This document shows, piece after piece, positions 1-9,050 of a stretch of DNA of 60,000 nucleotides. The first letter of the stretch is position 1. Every line of letters begins with the position of its first letter. The DNA is from Lineus longissimus (taxonomy: Eukaryota > Nemertea > Pilidiophora > Heteronemertea > Lineidae). A model generated the notes under the pieces. The model ran no database searches. It worked only from the letters and a program-made list of their open reading frames with translations, and was not told the origin of the DNA. Where the stretch lies: NCBI RefSeq assembly GCF_910592395.1, contig NC_088317.1, positions 19,020,039-19,080,038 on the forward strand. Reading direction: 5' to 3'. A program made the translations under genes and the position numbers.

Positions 1-2421
1 TCAGGTGCCCGGGTGCCGGTGTATCGGGGATTATTAGTCCCCGTCCCGGTTCGTCCCCGGCTCGCCAGTCCGCCCCGTCGGACTCTGCGACTGCGGTTTC
101 GTCCGCTGCCGGGACGCTGCCTTCTGCTTCTCCGGCCCCTCGGCCGTCGAAGAAACAGAAGCCGACCCGGAGAGGCCCCAGAAAGTCTGGTGTGGCCTCT
201 TCTAAGTCCCCCTCCGCTGTTTCTTCTCAGCGGGGGCGAGGCCCCCGGAGCTCTGGCGCCGTTTCGGCGCCCGACTCCGGGGCTCGGGCCGGGCACCCTC
301 CATTCGGAGGTGTGCCCCCCGAGTTTTCTCCTAGGTTGAGCGCCGGTGACACCCTCATCGGGGCGCCCCCTAGGGAGATTGGCTCCTCCCCCCTTTCACA
401 GGGGGTCGTAGTGAGCGGGAACCTGGACGCTTTGCGTCCCGATCCCCTGGGCGACGAGCATACCCCGCTGGAGGCAGACCTCCTGATTCAGGAACTCCTC
501 CGGCTACCGGCCGTGGAGTCCTTAGTTACATCTAAGCCCCCACCTGGCCGGGTTTCCTCCGCCCTCCCCCGTCGGGACCCCCCTGCTGCGGCATTGGGTC
601 GTCCCCCGTCCTCCTCCGGGTTGGATGTGCCTCCGGCAGTGTCTTCGGTTGTGACTGTGTCTTCAGATTACACCGTCACATCTGACCGCTCTGAGGCGAC
701 GGGGCGTATCCCATCGGGTTATGAGGCCTGGCAGGCGGCTCACCCCAGTTTCCGTCCCCTTCTGGAGACGTCGACCGCCTCCCCGTGGGTTACCGCAGAC
801 TCGGGCGTCACCCCCCCCCCCTGTTCTGCCGCCCCCTCTTGTCTCGCACGGAGGTGACCTACCCCCCTGGGGTAGGGGTGCGACAATGGGGCATTACGTC
901 CGGTCCAGAGACCCTAGGGTCCGTCCGGACGTCGGGAGGGTTCGCCCCACGATTTCGCCGGTGCGACCCCGTCCCTCCCTGTCTGGTTCTGCGGGTCTGA
1001 GCTCCACCCCCTTTGTGGTGAGTAGCCCCCCGCCATCCCTGTCTGCCCCAGGTATGCCCAGACAGGATCCCCGGCCTATCGCACCGGGCCTTACAGCCCA
1101 GCAGCGTCAGGTCCTGCAGAGTTTGGCCGCCCATCTGGAGACCAAAAATCTCTCAGATAGGGCCCCTCAGCAGCAGGCCGGGAGACCAGTGGCCTTTGAG
1201 CTGCCCCAAGTCCCCATGGAGGTCGACTATCAATACGATGAGTCCCAATCTTCCATCGGGCAGGCCCCTCAGGCTGACTGCCCCTCTGGAACAGAGGACC
1301 CCACCATTGTGGCTGGGATGCGCGATCTTCCTGCGCTCGTCCGGCAGTTCGTGCCGACCGAGCATTGTCCTCTCCCGCCGGTCAACCCCGCGCTCGGCCG
1401 TGCTCCTTTCGATCTTTTCGGGGATGCCGACGAGCCGGACTTGGCTGCCGTGCCGGACCGGGCACTCGATGAGTTGCCCCCCTCCCCTGCCTTGATCAGA
1501 GCCTCTCATTGGCTCGATTCAACGCTTAGGGACACGGCGCCGTCCTGCGGGGGCCACCAGCGCTCCCTGGTCTCGACTTTGCCGTCGACTGGACCGGGAG
1601 CCTGGACGAAGGCGGGGAAGTGCTTCACGGCCACTTCCCCTCACAGTCCTTCGTATAGGCCAGAATACTATAGAGTATCGCCGTCGGGGACCGACCCGGT
1701 CTCACTCATCCCCCTGAGGGATGATGTGCAGCTCGCTGGGTTGGTCGTTCCTAAAGTCCTCACGTCTGCTCCTATGAGGGATGCTAAGAACGATGAGGCC
1801 CTGTCTAAGGAGACGCAGTCGGTGTTATCGTACGCCGACTTGACGCTCTGTGCCCTATCCAGGTCGTTGGCTGCGGACGCCACGGATGAGCAACGCATCC
1901 TGGCTATGTCCCTACAGCAGTCACTGCAACATGCCAGTGACTTAGCTGCCAAACAAGCAGCCAACGCGGTGCTGAAGCGCCGGGACCTCCTCATCGAGGG
2001 GCTGAGTGTGGTCCGCGCCCAGTTTCTGCGCGGGGCCTTGCGGACCGCCCAAGGGCGGTCCCTTCTTATTCCATGATTCGCTGCCTGATACCTTAGGGGC
2101 TCAGCGCGAGTCAGATAAGAGTCGTGAGGGGGACCCTCCTCCCCGCAGACAGGCCCCCCGCCCGCTTTCCTCTTCATGGTCCGCGGGCCGGGACGTCAGC
2201 CGGAGTTTAGACCCCCCCGGGGTGCGTCGGCCTCTCGTGGGCCCTCGGCCTCGCAGGGCTCCTCCGGGTCTTTTCGTCCCCGAGGGCAGACAGAAGCTGC
2301 GGCTCCAGCCCGCCCCTCCAATAAGCGCCACCGCCCCTCAGGTCAGGGCGGAGGCGGCGGGCAGCCCAAGCGCCCCTTCCAGCCACAACAGCGGAAGGGT
2401 CGCGGGGGCAGGCGTCGGTGA
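1..2421 (+). pseudogene. DIRS gag-like protein, frame-broken, 5' end missing
   Basis: Proline/serine/arginine-rich open sequence runs through the first 2.4 kb. It is read in one frame to about position 815, then in the next frame from about 815 to 2076 (an ATG exists at 721), then leaves and re-enters that frame before ending in a basic Gly/Arg/Gln-rich tail that stops at TGA 2419-2421. The first switch falls on a run of 11 C (811-821), so slippage or a sequencing error there would explain it. A second break lies near 2040-2180. Middle residues include a helical stretch with many Ala/Gln/Leu, and the tail (about 2260-2418) ends in GRGGRRR, typical of nucleic-acid-binding Gag C termini in DIRS elements. 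The assignment rests on position before RT and composition, not on a recognised domain. Confidence 0.7.
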
Positions 2422-3192
2422 CTTGTCACCTTCTCCTCGGGTGCCAATAGGCGACACTCCCTCGGACTCTGTCTTTGGGGCAGACTGCGCCATTTCGCAG
2501 CCTTTTGGGTCGGATGGTGTCAAAAAGGCTCCCCAGTCCCGGACATGCTCCGGCACGGGGTTCGCCTCGATTTTGCCCATCCTCCCCCAACGACATCGAC
2601 TCCCCACCCGGCAATACCCCCCGTGGACCCGGCCAGGGCCGAAGCCCTTCGGTCCGAGGTCAACTCCCTCCTCCAGAAGGAGGCTGTCACGGTGGTGGAA
2701 GACCACTCCTCCCCGGGCTTTTACAGCCACATCTTCTTGGTTCCGAAGAAGTCGGGAAAATGGAGATTGGTCATAGACCTGTCCAGCCTGAACCAGTTCC
2801 TCAGGGTACCCAGTTTCAGGATGGAAACAACCAGGTCAGTGGCAACAGCGGTGCAGCCCGACGATTGGGCCGTCTCCATGGACTTACAGGATGCGTATTT
2901 TCACATCCCAGTCCATCCAGACTTTCAACATTTCCTTCGCTTTTACTTCGAAGGCAAAATTTATCAGTTTCAGGCCTTGCCTTTCGGCCTGGCTTCCGCC
3001 CCGCTTATTTTCACAACCGTCGTCAGGGCGTTCGCCGCCCCGTTTCACGCTTTGGGCTTCAAGCTCCATTGCTACTTAGACGACTGGCTGCTACGTTGCC
3101 AATCCCGTCCCCGTCTTCTCAAGCAGACTCGGTTCTTGCTCAAGACGGCGACCCAGGCAACATTATATGCGCGATTGTTCCGTTATAACTGA
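2422..3192 (+). pseudogene. DIRS reverse transcriptase domain, truncated by an internal stop
   Basis: This frame opens directly after the gag-like TGA (2419-2421) and is in the same frame as the gag tail; the first ATG is at 2545. Polymerase motifs are visible in order: FLVPKKSGKWRLVIDL (fingers), MDLQDAYFHIPV (catalytic Asp), PFGLASAP, and CYLDDWLL with the catalytic Asp pair. It copies element RNA into DNA in the retrotransposition cycle. The frame ends at TGA 3190-3192, too early, because a tract resembling the end of the recombinase gene is embedded at 3158-3211. The RNase H domain follows in a different frame. In intact DIRS elements RT and RNase H are one polyprotein, so this copy cannot make the normal fusion. 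Confidence 0.92.
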
Positions 3193-3225
3193 CGGTATGC
3201 TGTCTCTCGGTTCTTGCTCAAGACG
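3128..3225 (+). repeat. 20-bp direct repeat flanking a 54-bp recombinase-tail tract inside RT
   Basis: The 20 bases at 3128-3147 recur at 3206-3225. The interval between contains 3158-3211, which matches 5372-5425 (end of the recombinase gene, including its HYMRD codons) at 52 of 54 positions by eye. The tract supplies the stop codon that ends the RT frame. This looks like a template switch or gene conversion within the element, or an assembly join. Confidence 0.85.
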
Positions 3226-4580
3226 AATCCGAGCTAGACCCGTCTCAGGATTTTGTCTTCGTGGGAGTACGTTTCCGTACCAGAGAGGGCCTCATGTCCC
3301 CACCTCAGGACCGGGTCACCAAGATCCGGTCTCTGATTCGGGCTTTCCGTCGCCGAGACAGCGCCACAGCCAGACAGTTCCTGTCCCTGCTGGGCCTGCT
3401 CAATTCGGCGGCGGACCAGGTTCCTCTCGGTCGCCTGTATATGCGCCCCCTCCAGCTCCTCCTACTCTCGAGTTGGCGCCCCTTCTCGGACCCACTCGAT
3501 CGAGCAGTAGCACTCCCTTCCATGCTACTGGAGGACGTTTGGAGGTTCTGGGGGACGGGGACGGAGCTCCTCCGCGGGGTGCAGCTCCGTCCGTTACCCC
3601 CCCAGATGTCCCTCTTCACGGACGCCTCCCTCTTCGGATGGGGGGCTCACCTGAACGAGGGCGACCTGACCACCAAGGGCACGTGGTCAGGGGAGGAGTC
3701 TCGCCTTTCGATCAATATTCTCGAAATGCAGGCTGTCATCCTAGCCGTGAAGGCCTTTTCGTCCCGGTTACGGGGTCACAGGGTATCTCTGTTCTCCGAC
3801 AACTCGACTGTCGTCGCCTATATTCAGAGACAAGGGGGAACGAGGTCCGACACACTGTGTCGTCTGACATGGGACCTCCTACAATTTTGTCGTCGGCTGG
3901 ACATCCAGCTCTTCCCCCGTCACATCCCCGGCAAGAGGAACATCCTGGCGGATGCTCTCTCCAGAGCCGATCGCTTAGTCCAGACCGAGTGGACCCTCCA
4001 TCAGGAGATTGTGTCCCGGCTGGCCGGGATGTAGGATGCGCCGATTGTGGACCTTTTCGCCACTCGCCTCAACAAGAGATTCACCCTGTATTACTCTCCT
4101 CTCCCGGACGACGAGGCCTTGGGAGTAGACAGCCTGTCGGCCTCCTGGGACGGCCTCAATGCTTATGCATTCCCGCCAACCCCTCTGTTGCTGCCGGTTC
4201 TGAACAAAGTGGCCTCATCGCGCGTCAGGCTTTGCCTGATCGCCCCTTGTTGGCCGAACCAAGCTTGGTTCCCGGTGTTGCTGGAGCTCCTGACGGACCA
4301 CCCCCGCAGATTGCCGGAGTGGGACCGCCTGCTATATCACCCGATAGGCCGGGTCTACCATCAGGACCCTTCTTTCTACAGGCTTCACGCCTGGAGACTA
4401 TCGGGCATTTCCTCCGAGAGAGAGGCTTTTCGGAGGACATTATCCGAAAAGTCGCTCAGCCTCAAAGACAGTCTACCCTTACATCATACGACAGTAAGTG
4501 GCTCGTCTTTCGAGACTGGTGCGGGGAGCACGGAGTTTCTCCGATCGCTCCCACTCTTCCCAACTTCCTCGATTTCCTAA
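3222..4580 (+). pseudogene. DIRS RNase H domain and C-terminal extension, TAG-interrupted
   Basis: No ATG opens this frame; it follows RT and should be fused to it. RNase H residues are visible: FTDASLFGWG (first Asp), NILEMQAVILA (Glu), LFSDNSTVVAY (Asp) and HIPGKRNILADALSR (His/Asp near the end), so the catalytic set looks complete for degrading RNA in RNA:DNA hybrids. TAG at 4032-4034 stops the frame, but the same frame continues with the usual DIRS extension (VDLFATRLNKRFTLYYS onward, from 4047). The 3' part from about 4391 overlaps the recombinase frame, as is usual in this order. The TAG is a nonsense change or an error. Confidence 0.88.
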
Positions 4581-5455
4581 ACTTTTTGTTTACGGTCCGG
4601 AAGTTTTCGGTCCAGGGGGTTAAGGGCTATCGCTCTGCCATTGCCGTCACCCTTAGGCTGACAGGCTCCTGGCAACCGGCTTGGGATGACGCCTTGTCAT
4701 CGTTGCTTCGCAACATGTCTCTGGAGCGTCCCCGCTCCTTACATTGCGTCCCCAAGTGGGATCTCTCGGTGGTGTTACGGGCTCTTATGAGATTTCCATT
4801 CGAGCCCTTGCACCTAGCAGATAGGAAGCATCTTACATTTAAGACCGTCTTCTTGGTGGCCTTAGCTACGGCCCAGAGACGGTCCGAGCTCCATGCCCTA
4901 GCTTTTGACAAGCTAGCCTTCAATGAGAGGGGCGCGGTCCTAGAATTTGTCCCAGGCTTTATTGCGAAGAACCAGGCGCCTTCCACCTCCAAGCGCCCGG
5001 TTCTTATTCCATCCCTTTCCAGGGTGGTCTCTCGAGACCTCCCGGATAGAACTCTCTGCCCCGTTCGGGCCTTGAGGTTCTATGTCGATAAGACTAAAGA
5101 CCCTGCCGTCCGTCTCGGCAGAAAGCGTCTTTTTCTGTCTTATCGCGAGGGATTCACACGGGAGATTGCGCCCGCCACGGTCGCCAGATGGTTGGTGGCC
5201 ACCATCTGGCAGGCCTACTCCATGACTCTTCAGCCTCCGGAGCTTCGCCGCCTGGGTTCCGTGACGGCCCACGAGATTCGTGCCATCTCGACTTCATGGG
5301 CCGAATATAGGGGAGTCGCCTTGAACGAGGTCTTGGAGGCGGCGACGTGGAGTTCTCACTCCACTTTCTCCCAACATTATATGCGCGATTGTTCCGTGAT
5401 GACTGACGGTATGCTGTCTCTCGGTCCAATCGTCGCTGCTCAGCACGTAGTCTAG
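4391..5455 (+). CDS. DIRS tyrosine recombinase (YR), apparently intact
   Basis: A continuous frame of about 354 codons ends at TAG 5453-5455. The N-terminal half (LTSYDSKWLVFRDWCGEHG, then VKGYRSAIA) matches the core-binding region of phage-integrase-like recombinases. The catalytic half shows QRRSELHAL (first Arg), TAHEIRAISTSWA (His-x-x-Arg) and FSQHYMRD (nucleophile Tyr), so all the key residues I look for are present. The enzyme would integrate circular element DNA without target-site duplication. There is no ATG near the start; the frame is open far upstream through the overlapping RNase H region, so translation is probably coupled to or derived from the preceding frame. This is the only intact frame of the element. 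Confidence 0.9.
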   Translation: METIGHFLRERGFSEDIIRKVAQPQRQSTLTSYDSKWLVFRDWCGEHGVSPIAPTLPNFLDFLNFLFTVRKFSVQGVKGYRSAIAVTLRLTGSWQPAWDDALSSLLRNMSLERPRSLHCVPKWDLSVVLRALMRFPFEPLHLADRKHLTFKTVFLVALATAQRRSELHALAFDKLAFNERGAVLEFVPGFIAKNQAPSTSKRPVLIPSLSRVVSRDLPDRTLCPVRALRFYVDKTKDPAVRLGRKRLFLSYREGFTREIAPATVARWLVATIWQAYSMTLQPPELRRLGSVTAHEIRAISTSWAEYRGVALNEVLEAATWSSHSTFSQHYMRDCSVMTDGMLSLGPIVAAQHVV

Positions 5456-5917
5456 GTTCTCCCTGCCTAGCCTACCCGCCGGACTCCTCACTCCGGATTC
5501 TCCGTCCTTCCCTCTAAAGATGAGGGGGAGGTGCGGACATTCATGCCGGGACGTGGTTCCCCTGTGCATGTGCCCCGTCCGGATGTCTTAGGTTGAGCCG
5601 CCTAGACTTTGTGGGTTGTCCCCGCACGCAGAGGGTGGTTACCCTCTTAAGTCCACACATTCTTTTGGCGAGGTGTGTGCTGAGCAAGTACCATGCGATG
5701 TGCTACCTTACTCTAGGGGGTAGTTGATAACCTTAAGGCCCTTTCCATTATTCTTTTATATGGTGGCCTGACCGTTGAGCCATGAGCATCCCCATTTCTC
5801 TTTGGTCTGGTTATCCCGGTCTCACCCGTTGGGTTCTGCTATGCGGCTTGGAGACAGTTCACGTCGCTACATGGTAAGTCACGTTTACCCACCTTCCTTA
5901 GGTTGTTGGTATTCGAT
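5456..5917 (+). other. 3' non-coding part of the DIRS element
   Basis: No supported gene. This GC-moderate sequence lies between the recombinase stop and the internal complementary region and belongs to the element by position. Confidence 0.7.
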
Positions 5918-6008
5918 GCAAAAGTCTGACCTGGGTAGAGTATGAACGACATAAAATTCCCATTTCCTGTGGAAATGCGATTTTATTAGTTCATACCTAC
6001 CCAGGTCA
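5918..6008. repeat. DIRS internal complementary region (long hairpin)
   Basis: Bases 5927-5947 pair with 5989-6008 with one bulge, and the inner part continues (ATAAAAT with ATTTTAT, CATTTCC with GGAAATG around a 3-base loop near 5971). The right half, 5955-6008, read in reverse complement, matches 6188-6241 with one mismatch. In the DIRS replication model such a region bridges the two element ends to form a circle. The first bases (5918-5938) also recur directly at 6179-6199. Confidence 0.8.
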
Positions 6009-6178
6009 ACGGGACTTACTTGAGTTGCTTGAGTAAAAAGTACTGGCAATATGGCGGCTTGCACGGTTGATGGGCTGTACAGGGGCGCCGCCTGGACGTA
6101 GCCTTGTGAACTGGCTGGTTATTTTTCTAATGTAATTAGTTAAATAATTCCTCGGGTAGATCCGATATGAGTACATAT

Positions 6179-6241
6179 GCAAAAGTCTGACCTGGGTAGG
6201 TATGAACTAATAAAATCACATTTCCACAGGAAATGGGAATT
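6179..6241. repeat. DIRS right terminal repeat
   Basis: This stretch is the reverse complement of the right half of the internal complementary region and stops matching at about 6241, where a dispersed block begins that is found without a DIRS element at 17303. Both observations place the right end of the element at 6239-6241. Confidence 0.78.
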
Positions 6242-7504
6242 CTGCGCACATGGAGAGAAAATATTATCACGGCTGCCATGTTGGATATGGCTCTGACGTC
6301 ACAGCTTCTCATCGTGGGCTTAAGTGTGATATTACTTTCACTATACCAAGCAAAAGAAGCGCTTCTTTCTTATTTCGATATGAGAATTCGATCACGTGCC
6401 ACATAAAGGGTTTACCTTTAAGGCATAAATATCAAGGATTGGGCGATCTTGTGGTCGTGTACGCCTTTCTTATTCTTAGCCACAACCACTTTGTAATGGA
6501 GATGAAAGTATAATTTGTGTTGTGTTGTTGAAAGTATAATCTTGTGTTGATGTAATTCAGCTGTTCAACGACCAGGATTGACTAGTGTGGTGTGGTTGTC
6601 TCCGGTTTGATTCACATAGCTTGCCTAGAGCATTTTCAGCAACGCTTTGGGGTATATTGTGAACAGGTATTCCGGCCCATTTGTTGAAGAAAATTAGGTC
6701 GCAAACACTAAGGTTAACTTAACTTGGGGACTTAACGTTAGCTTCCTTAAGGTACAATACTGCGTTATGTCTATCCCAGCTTGAAGAAACTGTCTTGCAT
6801 TGCTGTGTTACTGGTTTGGTGACCTAGACTTGATGGCCACCTGATTGCAGGCTGATAATGCCTCAGCAGGAGAACCATACACAGCCATAAGATTCCATCA
6901 CAGGCCCGTGGATTATCGCACTCCATGTTTTAATGCCTCAGCAGGAGAACCATACACAGCCATAAGATTCCATCACAGGCCCGTGGATTATCGCACTCCA
7001 TGTTTTAATGCCTCAGCAGGAGAACCATACACAGCCATAAGATTCCATCACAGGCCCGTGGATTATCGCACTTCATGTTTTAATGCCTCAGCAGGAGAAC
7101 CATACACAGCCATAAGATTCCATCACAGGCCCGTGGATTATTGCACTCCATGTTTTAATGCCTCAGCAGGAGAACCATACACAGCCATAAGATTCCATCA
7201 CAGGCCCGTGGATTATCGCACTCCATGTTTTAATGCCTCAGCAGGAGAACCATACACAGCCATAAGATTCCATCACAGGCCCATGGATTATCGCACTCCA
7301 TGTTTTAATGCCTCAGCAGGAGAACCATACACAGCCATAAGATTCCATCACAGGCCCGTGGATTATCGCACTCCATGTTTTAATGCCTCAGCAGGAGAAC
7401 CATACACAGCCATAAGATTCCATCATAGGCCCGTGGATTATCGCACTCCATGTTTTACAAGCGGATCCCATCATAGATTCTATATTGGGTTATCATAGAT
7501 TCAT
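6240..7504 (+). repeat. Dispersed block, left copy (related to 17303-18097)
   Basis: From the CTGCGC near 6241 to GATTCATC near 7504 the sequence matches 17303-18097 closely, with scattered substitutions, small indels (for example near 6513-6540) and a different number of internal 75-bp units. Sequence outside the block differs between the copies, so it behaves as a repeat family rather than a long segmental duplication. No transposase or clear terminal signature is visible. It is a non-autonomous element of unknown class; a minisatellite-bearing Helentron-type element is one possibility I could not confirm from its ends. Confidence 0.85.
6857..7456 (+). repeat. 75-bp minisatellite, 8 units
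   Basis: Eight head-to-tail units of exactly 75 bp, starting AATGCCTCAGCAGG and ending CCATGTTTT. Because 75 is a multiple of three, one frame is open through all units and repeats a 25-residue peptide (NASAGEPYTAIRF and following). The few differences between units are mostly amino-acid-changing in that frame (R to C, P to S, V to M), which argues against selection on a protein. Confidence 0.95.
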
Positions 7505-7512
7505 CGGTATCC

Positions 7513-8467
7513 AGTAAAATAGGTACAGGTAAAATAGGTACGGGTAAAATTGGTACGGTAAAATAGGTACAGGTAAAATAGGTACAAGTAAATTAGGTAC
7601 GGGTAAAATAGGTACTGGGTAAAATAGGTACGGGTAAAATAGGTACACAAAAAAGAGAAACTAGGTAAAATAGGTACAATCACAAAATTTTATCTGAGTT
7701 TCCTGATTTTTTAAATTTTTCACTTCTTCAATGCTAATTGAGCTTATTGAAAGGGTTCACTTTATGATAATTTTGTTTTGATCAATTACTTGGAGTGCTA
7801 ATTGATGCTTGTTATTGAAATAATTCTCTAGTGATTGTTGTTTTTTCTGGTGGTGATATCACTACCAACTAATACTAATTATGATTAACTGTTGCTAAGT
7901 AACTATGATTGATTTTTGTTAGAAAAATAGATTTTTCTGGTAGAACAGCAAGAGTGCACCTGCTTTTTTCTGCTTTTGTATGGTTTCCAACAGCTTGGTA
8001 TGGCCTCAATATTTTCTATGTCTCATCAAAAACAACAGAGGGGAAAAGTTCTTCTTTAATGATCGTATGGCTTTTTAGGTTTCAAGTCTGGGGTTGGGTT
8101 CCTGGGTTTTTTTATATGTTGAATTGAGAGTTTTTTGGTGACAACGACAAGTGGTAACAACGAAGGCAAAATATAGTTTAATGAAACTGCATGTATTTAT
8201 TTTTACACAAATGACGACCTCTGAGTTATAGCACAAACTTGGCACAGTTAAATGAAAATGCATTAATCTATTGAACTTACTTAAACTTATCTAAAGTGCA
8301 TGATTTTTTTCCCATAAAAAGTAAAAAGTAATCATTAAGAGAACTCTTTCAATAAGCATTGATAAAATCAGAAATAAAAGAATCATGATAAAAATATATG
8401 ATCACACCTTTATATTACCTAGTTTCTCTTTTTTGTGTACCTATTTTACCCAGTACCTATTTTATGC
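7513..8467. mobile_element. Foldback-type element with tandem-repetitive inverted ends
   Basis: The left arm (7513-7678) is about 11 units of roughly 15 bp with the core GGTAAAATAGGTAC. The right arm (8418-8464) is the reverse complement of the inner part of the left arm, including the distinctive AAAAAAGAGAAACTAGG. Weaker inverted similarity continues inward (about 7680-7790 against 8320-8415, e.g. CTTATTGAAAG). The 500-600 bp middle has no convincing gene. Long inverted arms built from short tandem repeats are known from foldback/Mutator-like elements, so this is probably a non-autonomous DNA transposon. Its class is uncertain and no target duplication was recognised. Confidence 0.75.
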
Positions 8468-8913
8468 TTGTAATCTCATGAGACGATGTGATGATTAATT
8501 GGTGAAGTAAATTCACTGTAATTGTTTTTGGAATATGCAGCTCACATTAACCTACGTTGGGATGTTTTTCTAGTACAGCGTAAACACAGTTGCGATATAC
8601 AGTTCCATGGTCGAATGATAGGTCTACTACTGCTAACTCTAACTGTGCATCGTTGTAAACGAGAAGTTCCAAGTTGAACAATAGGCACCCGACCAAAATT
8701 GAGTTAACTAGTGTAACGACACTAGAGAATAGGCTGGTTGAATTTTAAGCTGGTGTATGCGAGGAAGTGCCATTTCGTATCCAAACAGACATCCTATATA
8801 ATATCATGTCATTACATTGTACAAAATGTCAGTATAGTAACTGCTGTTACCTTTATGATATCAATGCGCCGACATGAGCCAAGGTCACGAACCTTACGCC
8901 TGTCCGTGCCCGT

Positions 8914-9050
8914 ACACAATGGATGTTATGAATAAAGACTAGCAAATGCCTTTATCTCAAACTCCATGTTCATTTACACTAGGCCTTTCTGTACAAAATT
9001 GAAGTAAAAGCATTTGCTAGTCTTTGTTCATATCACCCGGCCCATTGTGT
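8914..9050. mobile_element. Small MITE or hairpin
   Basis: Inverted arms: ACACAATGG at 8914-8922 pairs with CCATTGTGT at 9042-9050, and a perfect 16-bp match (AAAGACTAGCAAATGC, 8934-8949) pairs with 9010-9025. The whole is about 137 bp with a 60-bp middle, the size of a miniature inverted-repeat element. No transposase is present. Confidence 0.65.

Larger units (their letters stand above)
1..6241 (+). mobile_element. DIRS-like tyrosine-recombinase retrotransposon, left end outside window
   Basis: The order gag-like, reverse transcriptase, RNase H, then a tyrosine recombinase overlapping the RNase H frame is characteristic of the DIRS order, which integrates through a recombinase rather than a DDE integrase or endonuclease. 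Seen in the sequence: YLDD in RT, the RNase H acidic residues, and the R, HxxR and Y residues of the recombinase. After the coding part there is a long hairpin (5918-6008) whose reverse complement matches the last 54 bases of the element (6188-6241), as expected for the internal complementary region and right terminal repeat of DIRS elements. GC content is far above the rest of the window. This copy is damaged: a C-tract frame change in gag, a stop plus inserted tract at the end of RT, and a TAG at 4032 in the RNase H frame. The recombinase frame is intact. Confidence 0.93.

Noticed and set aside
3167-4390. Recombinase protein starting at ATG 3167
   Set aside because: That part of the frame lies over RT/RNase H coding sequence in another frame and starts inside the inserted tract; recognisable recombinase begins only near 4391.
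859-5569. Antisense frames across the DIRS element
   Set aside because: GC-rich sequence leaves long shadow frames; none carries a recognisable domain, while the plus strand explains the region.
6845-7498. Secreted repeat protein of 217 residues
   Set aside because: The frame lies over a 75-bp minisatellite inside a mobile block, lacks a leader, and unit differences are mostly non-synonymous.
6240-7504. Helitron identity for the dispersed block
   Set aside because: A TC-like start is present, but I could not find a convincing 3' hairpin followed by CTRR in both copies.
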